A DNA stretch of 9,492 bases, from NCBI GenBank assembly GCA_905206455.1, contig CAJLHL010000090.1:1-9492 (forward strand), given 5' to 3'. A program made the position numbers and the translations under genes. The DNA comes from an uncultured Eubacteriales bacterium. GTDB lineage: Bacteria; Bacillota; Clostridia; Peptostreptococcales; Anaerovoracaceae. Below, piece after piece: positions 5,001 to 9,492 of the stretch (positions are counted from its first letter, which is position 1; each line of letters opens with the position of its first letter). The notes beneath the pieces were generated by a model, which had not been told where the DNA came from, made no database searches, and saw only the letters and a list, made by a program, of their open reading frames with translations.

Positions 5001-5849
5001 ATGAGTATGATTGAATCGATAATTCTCGGGCTCGTTCAGGGCCTTGCCGAATTTCTTCCTATCAGCAGTTCCGGCCATCTGGCGGCGCTGCAGCATTTTT
5101 TCGGCATCAGTTCGGACAATGTGCTGACATTTACCGTAATGCTCCATTTTGGGACGCTGATCGCCATCTTCGTGGCCTACTGGAAAGATATCGTGGATCT
5201 GGTGATCGAACTGTTTGCTACATTGAAGGATCTCTTTACCGGGAAAGGGCTTCAGATGAATAAAAATGAGACGAGACGCTTAGGGGTGATGATTATCATC
5301 TCGACGATTCCTACGGCGGTCATCGGACTTTTGTTCAACGATCTTTTTGAATCTCTGTATTCTTCGATGCTCTTTATCGGAGCGGCGCTCCTGATTACCG
5401 GAACGTGTCTCTGGTTTGCGGAGCGTAAGGGCGGCGGAAAAAAAGGAGTAAAAGAGATGACGATGAAGGATGCGCTCTTTATCGGTGTCTGCCAGTCGAT
5501 TGCGATCTGCCCGGGAATTTCCCGTTCGGGAGCTACGATGGTAGGGGGACTTTTATCTCGTTTTAACAGGCCGCATGCGGTGAGATACGCCTTCCTGATT
5601 TCTATTCCGTCGGTTCTCGGAGCGTTTATCATGGAACTGCCGTCTGCTGTCGATGCGGCGTCCTCGGAGCAGGGCATCGGTATGGGGGTGATGATAGCCG
5701 GTATCGCGGTAGCCGCGGTTTCCGGTTATGCTGCGATCAAAGTGATGATTAAAGCGGTCACCAACGAAAAGTTGTTTTATTTTTCGATCTACACCTGGAT
5801 CGCAGGCCTTTTCCTGATCGGTTATTCCATATTTGCCGCAATGGCCTGA
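5001..5849 (+). CDS. uppP: Undecaprenyl-diphosphate phosphatase (BacA/UppP)
   Basis: This integral membrane enzyme removes a phosphate from undecaprenyl diphosphate, recycling the lipid carrier for peptidoglycan and other wall polymers. Its loss or low activity affects bacitracin sensitivity. From ATG 5001 it has 282 residues, the usual size, with about seven or eight hydrophobic segments. Motif 1 is QGLAEFLPISSSGHL (13-27), with the (E/Q)xxxE pair here Q13 and E17, S22-S24 and H26. Motif 2 is PGISRSGAT (171-179) with R175. Where Escherichia coli UppP has Glu17 this protein has Gln, a substitution the family's motif allows. A TTG at 4974 would add nine residues. GGGGG (4988-4992), eight bases before ATG 5001, supports the later start; ATG 5007 is a second possibility. 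The gene lies 64 bp before ftsK, probably in one transcript. Confidence 0.95.
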   Translation: MSMIESIILGLVQGLAEFLPISSSGHLAALQHFFGISSDNVLTFTVMLHFGTLIAIFVAYWKDIVDLVIELFATLKDLFTGKGLQMNKNETRRLGVMIIISTIPTAVIGLLFNDLFESLYSSMLFIGAALLITGTCLWFAERKGGGKKGVKEMTMKDALFIGVCQSIAICPGISRSGATMVGGLLSRFNRPHAVRYAFLISIPSVLGAFIMELPSAVDAASSEQGIGMGVMIAGIAVAAVSGYAAIKVMIKAVTNEKLFYFSIYTWIAGLFLIGYSIFAAMA

Positions 5850-5913
5850 GGGATACAAAGACACCGGTGATTGCGATCGAATCCGCATAAAATAATGCAG
5901 AAGAGGGGGGTCT

Positions 5914-8900
5914 ATGGCTGATACAGGTAAGATGAAAAAAGGGTCGGCCGCAGGCGGCCGGCAAAAAAATACGAAAAAAAACTCACAGGCGGCCGGAAGC
6001 AGAAAGTCCTCTTCGGCGGCATCGAAAAAAACAGGAGCCTCCGGAAGATCCGCAGGATCTTTCGGTGCAAAAAAAGGTGAATCGCGGCTGAGGGATGAGA
6101 TTACAGCGATCCTTCTGATCGCTGCCGGCATGTTTCTGATCGTTTCCGTGATGACGACGGCGGCGGGAAAATTCGGCGAAGTGCTGTCCCATGGACTCAA
6201 GGGATTGTTCGGTGTGGGAGCTTACATTCTTCCATTTTATATTATCCTTTACGGTCTTCTGATTCTGCTGAAGCGGATGGCCAGAGTCAGCGGGAGAAGT
6301 ATCTTTTTTCTCGTGCTGATGTATATCGATCTGGTGACGCTGAATGCCGTCCGTTTCGATGCGGTGAAAATTCCGCAGTTCAGCGGAGAATATCTGAAGA
6401 ACATGTATGATCTGGGCTCATCTCTGGAAAGCGCCGGCGCGGTGGGTATGGGGATCGGCTGGTTGGCGGTAAAAGGAATCGGAACCGTAGGACTGGTGAT
6501 CGTCTGCTCCGCTGTTTTGATTGTTTCTCTGCTTCTCCTCGTCAATACGCCCATCTCCGCTTTTTTAGATCATCGCCGGGAAAAGAAATATCAGCATGCT
6601 CTGGACAAAGAAGCGGCGGAGGAAGAAGCGAGGAATCGCGCCAGGGAGATCGAAGAACAGAAAGCCAAGCTGAGAGAAGAACGGGCTCGGATTTCTGCGT
6701 CAGATCGGGAGAAAAGGGGCAGAGAAACGGCTGTTTTCTCAGAACCTGGATTTAAAGATGAGGGAGTGGAAGGAATCTTGCCGGGAGCGGAGATGACGGA
6801 GGAACGCGCCGAAAGAGATTCTGTTTCCCATAGCCGTAAAAATGCCTCTCCGGTAGGCGACGCCTTTGACCGCCTGAAGATTAAGAGCATGAATCTCTTC
6901 CGCGGCGACGGAAGTCAGAGCGGAGGAAGCAAACAGCCTCTGGCAGATAATAAACGGCAGATTCTCGAGTATATGAAAGATGACAGCCTGTTTGACGGCG
7001 GAGCTGCCGGGGTGTCCGGCCGCGGCCTTTACGGACTGACAGAAGAGGACAGCGTTTTTCCCCGGGAAAAGTATGGAAATTTTTCTGATCTGGGGATGGC
7101 GGAAACAGAAGCAGAGGAAGAAAAAGACCTCTGTCGGGCATTTGACGCAGAAAAACTGTCAAATATGTGTCCGAGTATGATCGATGACAATGATGTGAAA
7201 GGCGGCACGCCGGAAGTTGCCGAAGAGAATACGGAAACTGAGAATTTCTCCGCAGATATTTCCGGCGCACAAGACGGAGCGGAGAACGCTTCCGGTCTGT
7301 CGTCTTCTGTCTCAGCTCGCAGACGAGCGGGACAGGCTGCCGATTCGAAGTTATCGAAGGCTGAGGTGGAAGCCGCGATGACCGCAGGAGCTGCAGAAGT
7401 GGCGAATCAGGCGAATCAGACGCCTGCGAAGAAACCGTACCGGCTGCCTCCGCCGACACTGCTCAATGCGGTGAAAAAGAAAGAAAACCGAAATCTGAAG
7501 ATCGAGCTGGCGGCAAAAGCACATAAACTGGAGACCGTACTCCGCGATTTCGGCGTGAGCGCCAGAGTCATCGATGTAAAACAGGGACCGTCGGTTACCA
7601 GGTATGAAATCCAGCCGGATTCCGGCGTAAAAGTAAACAGTATCGTCCGGCTTGCCAACGATATCGCTCTGAATCTGGAAGCGAAGAGCCTGCGGATCGA
7701 AGCGCCGATTCCGGGAAAAGCGGCGGTGGGCATCGAAGTGGAAAATGAGAAGGCGGCGGTGGTCACTCTGCGGGAGATGATCGAATCTCCGGATTTTCAA
7801 AAGGCGGAGTCGAAAATCAGTTTTGTCGTGGGCGAAGATATCGCGGGAAATTCTATCGTTGCAGATCTGAAGGGAATGCCGCACCTTCTCATCGCCGGTT
7901 CCACCGGTTCGGGAAAGAGTGTGTGCATCAATTCTATTATCATGAGTATGCTGTATAAATCCACGCCGGATGAAGTGAAATTCATTCTCATCGATCCGAA
8001 AGTTGTGGAACTGGGAAATTATAACGGAATTCCGCACATGCTGATTCCGGTGGTCACCGATCCATCGAAAGCCGCCGCGGCTCTGGCGTGGGCGGTACAG
8101 GAAATGAATGACAGATACCGCAAATTTGCGGAGAGCAGCGTGCGGGATCTCAAATCCTATAATTCAAAGATGAAAAGAGAGGATCAGCCGGAGAACGTGC
8201 TGCCGCAGATCGTCATCATCATCGATGAGCTTGCGGATCTCATGATGGCCGCACCGTCGCAGGTGGAGGAATCCATCTGCCGCCTTGCTCAGCTGGCCAG
8301 AGCGGCGGGCATGCATCTCATCGTAGCGACCCAGCGCCCTTCCGTAGATATCGTCACAGGTCTGATCAAAGCCAATATTCCTTCGAGAATCGCTTTTGCG
8401 GTATCTTCGCAGGTGGATTCCAGAACGATACTGGACCGGGCGGGAGCGGAAAAACTGGTGGGAAAAGGGGACATGCTCTTTAACCCTATCGGTAAAGCGC
8501 AGGCAGAGCGTCTTCAGGGCCCGTTTGTCACGGATGAAGAGGTTAACGCCGTCATCGAGTTCTGGAAGGCACAGGCGGAAGAATCCGACGGGCCGAACCG
8601 GATCATGGAATCTATCAATACGGTGAAGATCGATATCGGCGATGAGGAAGAAGAGGACGAGCTTCTCAACGATGCCATCGAGCTGGTGGTCAATGCGGAA
8701 CAGGCCTCCGCTTCCATGCTGCAGCGCCGGTTCCGCATCGGTTATAACCGTGCGGGACGTCTGGTGGATATCATGGAATCGCGGGGAATTATCGGTCCCA
8801 GCGAAGGCAGCAAACCCCGCAGGGTTCTTGTTTCCAAAGAGGAATTTTATGGCGCACCGACAGAAAGGGCGGAAGACGGCGGGATACTCCCTGAAGATCA

Positions 8901-8940
8901 GCCGTTTTCCGACCAGATCACAGGAGAGCAGGAGACATAA
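5914..8940 (+). CDS. ftsK: FtsK/SpoIIIE family DNA translocase
   Basis: This membrane-anchored hexameric ATPase pumps chromosomal DNA through the closing septum. At 1008 residues it is longer than Bacillus SpoIIIE (just under 800). A basic Lys/Ser/Gly tail (1-58) leads into four or five membrane segments between about 62 and 211. A long charged, low-complexity linker (about 215-505) follows, with a probable coiled coil at 222-270. The alpha/beta motor covers about 515-905. Walker A is AGSTGSGKS (661-669, K668), Walker B is VIIIDE (767-772), and ATQRPS is at 805-810. The C-terminal gamma winged helix (about 915-976) guides the motor along oriented DNA motifs. The start has GAGGGGGG (5903-5910) only three bases before ATG, slightly tight but clear. 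Whether it acts in vegetative division, sporulation or both cannot be read from the sequence. The linker accounts for the extra length. Confidence 0.96.
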   Translation: MADTGKMKKGSAAGGRQKNTKKNSQAAGSRKSSSAASKKTGASGRSAGSFGAKKGESRLRDEITAILLIAAGMFLIVSVMTTAAGKFGEVLSHGLKGLFGVGAYILPFYIILYGLLILLKRMARVSGRSIFFLVLMYIDLVTLNAVRFDAVKIPQFSGEYLKNMYDLGSSLESAGAVGMGIGWLAVKGIGTVGLVIVCSAVLIVSLLLLVNTPISAFLDHRREKKYQHALDKEAAEEEARNRAREIEEQKAKLREERARISASDREKRGRETAVFSEPGFKDEGVEGILPGAEMTEERAERDSVSHSRKNASPVGDAFDRLKIKSMNLFRGDGSQSGGSKQPLADNKRQILEYMKDDSLFDGGAAGVSGRGLYGLTEEDSVFPREKYGNFSDLGMAETEAEEEKDLCRAFDAEKLSNMCPSMIDDNDVKGGTPEVAEENTETENFSADISGAQDGAENASGLSSSVSARRRAGQAADSKLSKAEVEAAMTAGAAEVANQANQTPAKKPYRLPPPTLLNAVKKKENRNLKIELAAKAHKLETVLRDFGVSARVIDVKQGPSVTRYEIQPDSGVKVNSIVRLANDIALNLEAKSLRIEAPIPGKAAVGIEVENEKAAVVTLREMIESPDFQKAESKISFVVGEDIAGNSIVADLKGMPHLLIAGSTGSGKSVCINSIIMSMLYKSTPDEVKFILIDPKVVELGNYNGIPHMLIPVVTDPSKAAAALAWAVQEMNDRYRKFAESSVRDLKSYNSKMKREDQPENVLPQIVIIIDELADLMMAAPSQVEESICRLAQLARAAGMHLIVATQRPSVDIVTGLIKANIPSRIAFAVSSQVDSRTILDRAGAEKLVGKGDMLFNPIGKAQAERLQGPFVTDEEVNAVIEFWKAQAEESDGPNRIMESINTVKIDIGDEEEEDELLNDAIELVVNAEQASASMLQRRFRIGYNRAGRLVDIMESRGIIGPSEGSKPRRVLVSKEEFYGAPTERAEDGGILPEDQPFSDQITGEQET

Positions 8941-9492
8941 TGAAGATTTTTTTTAATACACTGGGATGTTCCAAGAATACCGTCGATTCAGAAAATGCAG
9001 CGGCTCTCCTGGAGGAGAACGGTCACGTCATCGTGGATTCTCCTGAAGAAGCCGGAGCGATCATCGTAAATACCTGCGGTTTTATCAACGATGCAAAAGA
9101 GGAATCCATCGACACGGTTCTTGAGATGGCGGAATACAGAGAAAAAGGTACGGTTCTCATAGCTGCCGGATGTCTGACGCAACGCTATGCCAGAGATCTC
9201 TACGAGGAAATCCCCGAGATCGATATATTGCTGGGGGTCAACGAGTATCTCAGACTGCCGGAGATTCTGAAGGAATATCAGGAGCAGAAAAAACGCGTTT
9301 CCGTCATCGGCAGTGCGGCGAAAGATTATTGCGAAATTCCGGTACGCCGTCCGGAGCCGGGTGCGTATTATTCCTATCTGAAAATTTCCGAGGGATGCGA
9401 CAAAGTCTGTTCGTACTGTATCATTCCTTCGATTCGAGGGCATTACCGCAGCAGAAAGATGGAAGATATCGTGAGAGAAGCAGAGTTCCTCG
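8940..9492 (+). CDS. rimO: Ribosomal protein S12 methylthiotransferase, partial
   Basis: RimO is a radical-SAM enzyme that adds a methylthio group to a conserved aspartate of ribosomal protein S12 in the cytoplasm. Only the first 184 residues are in the window. The N-terminal UPF0004 domain has its cluster cysteines at C10 (LGCSKNTVDSE), C46 (NTCGFI) and C78 (AGCLT). The radical-SAM CxxxCxxC is C153, C157 and C160 (EGCDKVCSYC), followed by IIPSIRGHYRSR (161-172). The GCSKNTVDSE signature favours RimO over MiaB. ATG overlaps the ftsK stop (TAATG), and AGGAG (8930-8934) five bases upstream gives a good ribosome site, so translational coupling is likely. In many clostridia this gene follows ftsK and precedes pgsA, cinA and recA. 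The right end is cut by the window. Confidence 0.95.
   Translation, partial: MKIFFNTLGCSKNTVDSENAAALLEENGHVIVDSPEEAGAIIVNTCGFINDAKEESIDTVLEMAEYREKGTVLIAAGCLTQRYARDLYEEIPEIDILLGVNEYLRLPEILKEYQEQKKRVSVIGSAAKDYCEIPVRRPEPGAYYSYLKISEGCDKVCSYCIIPSIRGHYRSRKMEDIVREAEFL

Noticed and set aside
7351..8037. 228-codon minus-strand ORF opposite ftsK.
   Set aside because: It is a shadow of the FtsK motor-domain coding sequence, His/Arg-rich in the way antisense frames of such genes are, without a ribosome site or family.

Overview
The window looks like a chromosomal segment of a member of the Bacillota, most likely a clostridial lineage. Shine-Dalgarno sites are strong and purine-rich (AGGAGG), intrinsic terminators end in U-runs, and promoter-like sites are of SigA type. 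The gene order ftsK-rimO next to uppP also fits. No taxon-specific marker is present, so anything below class level would be a guess. The core genes have intermediate GC, while the left ~0.8 kb is visibly more AT-rich.

Layout. (1) Positions 1-54 hold a very strong terminator of a gene that lies off the left edge. (2) Positions 60-800 look like an accessory stretch of decayed coding material. One short gene is broken by a single-base frameshift (186-475), and smaller open fragments reach 764. It is followed by an intact 86-aa DUF4177-like protein (803-1063). (3) Positions 1064-1565 contain no intact gene. They hold a cluster of hairpins and terminators, a possible C-terminal gene remnant on the minus strand, and the terminator of the lysine operon. 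(4) Positions 1566-4369, minus strand, are a compact asd-dapA-dapB operon, read right to left. It carries L-aspartyl phosphate to tetrahydrodipicolinate, the entry to diaminopimelate and lysine. (5) Positions 4370-5000 are a 630-bp divergent control region. It has back-to-back promoter-like sites around a small palindrome, a possible ~108-nt plus-strand RNA ending in a good terminator, and a separate strong promoter that opens a ~310-nt leader in front of uppP. (6) Positions 5001-9492, plus strand, are uppP (undecaprenyl-diphosphate phosphatase), ftsK/spoIIIE (DNA translocase) and the first 184 codons of rimO (S12 methylthiotransferase).

How the genes fit together. Both divergent units feed the cell envelope and cell division. 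asd/dapA/dapB supply the diaminopimelate precursor of peptidoglycan, UppP recycles its lipid carrier, and FtsK clears chromosomes from the septum. rimO overlaps ftsK by one base and is probably translationally coupled to it.

I found no mobile element with recognisable ends, CRISPR array, tRNA or rRNA, and no gene cluster that suggests a new defence or metabolic system. The least explained and most interesting parts are the control region 4400-5000 and the decayed region 60-800.
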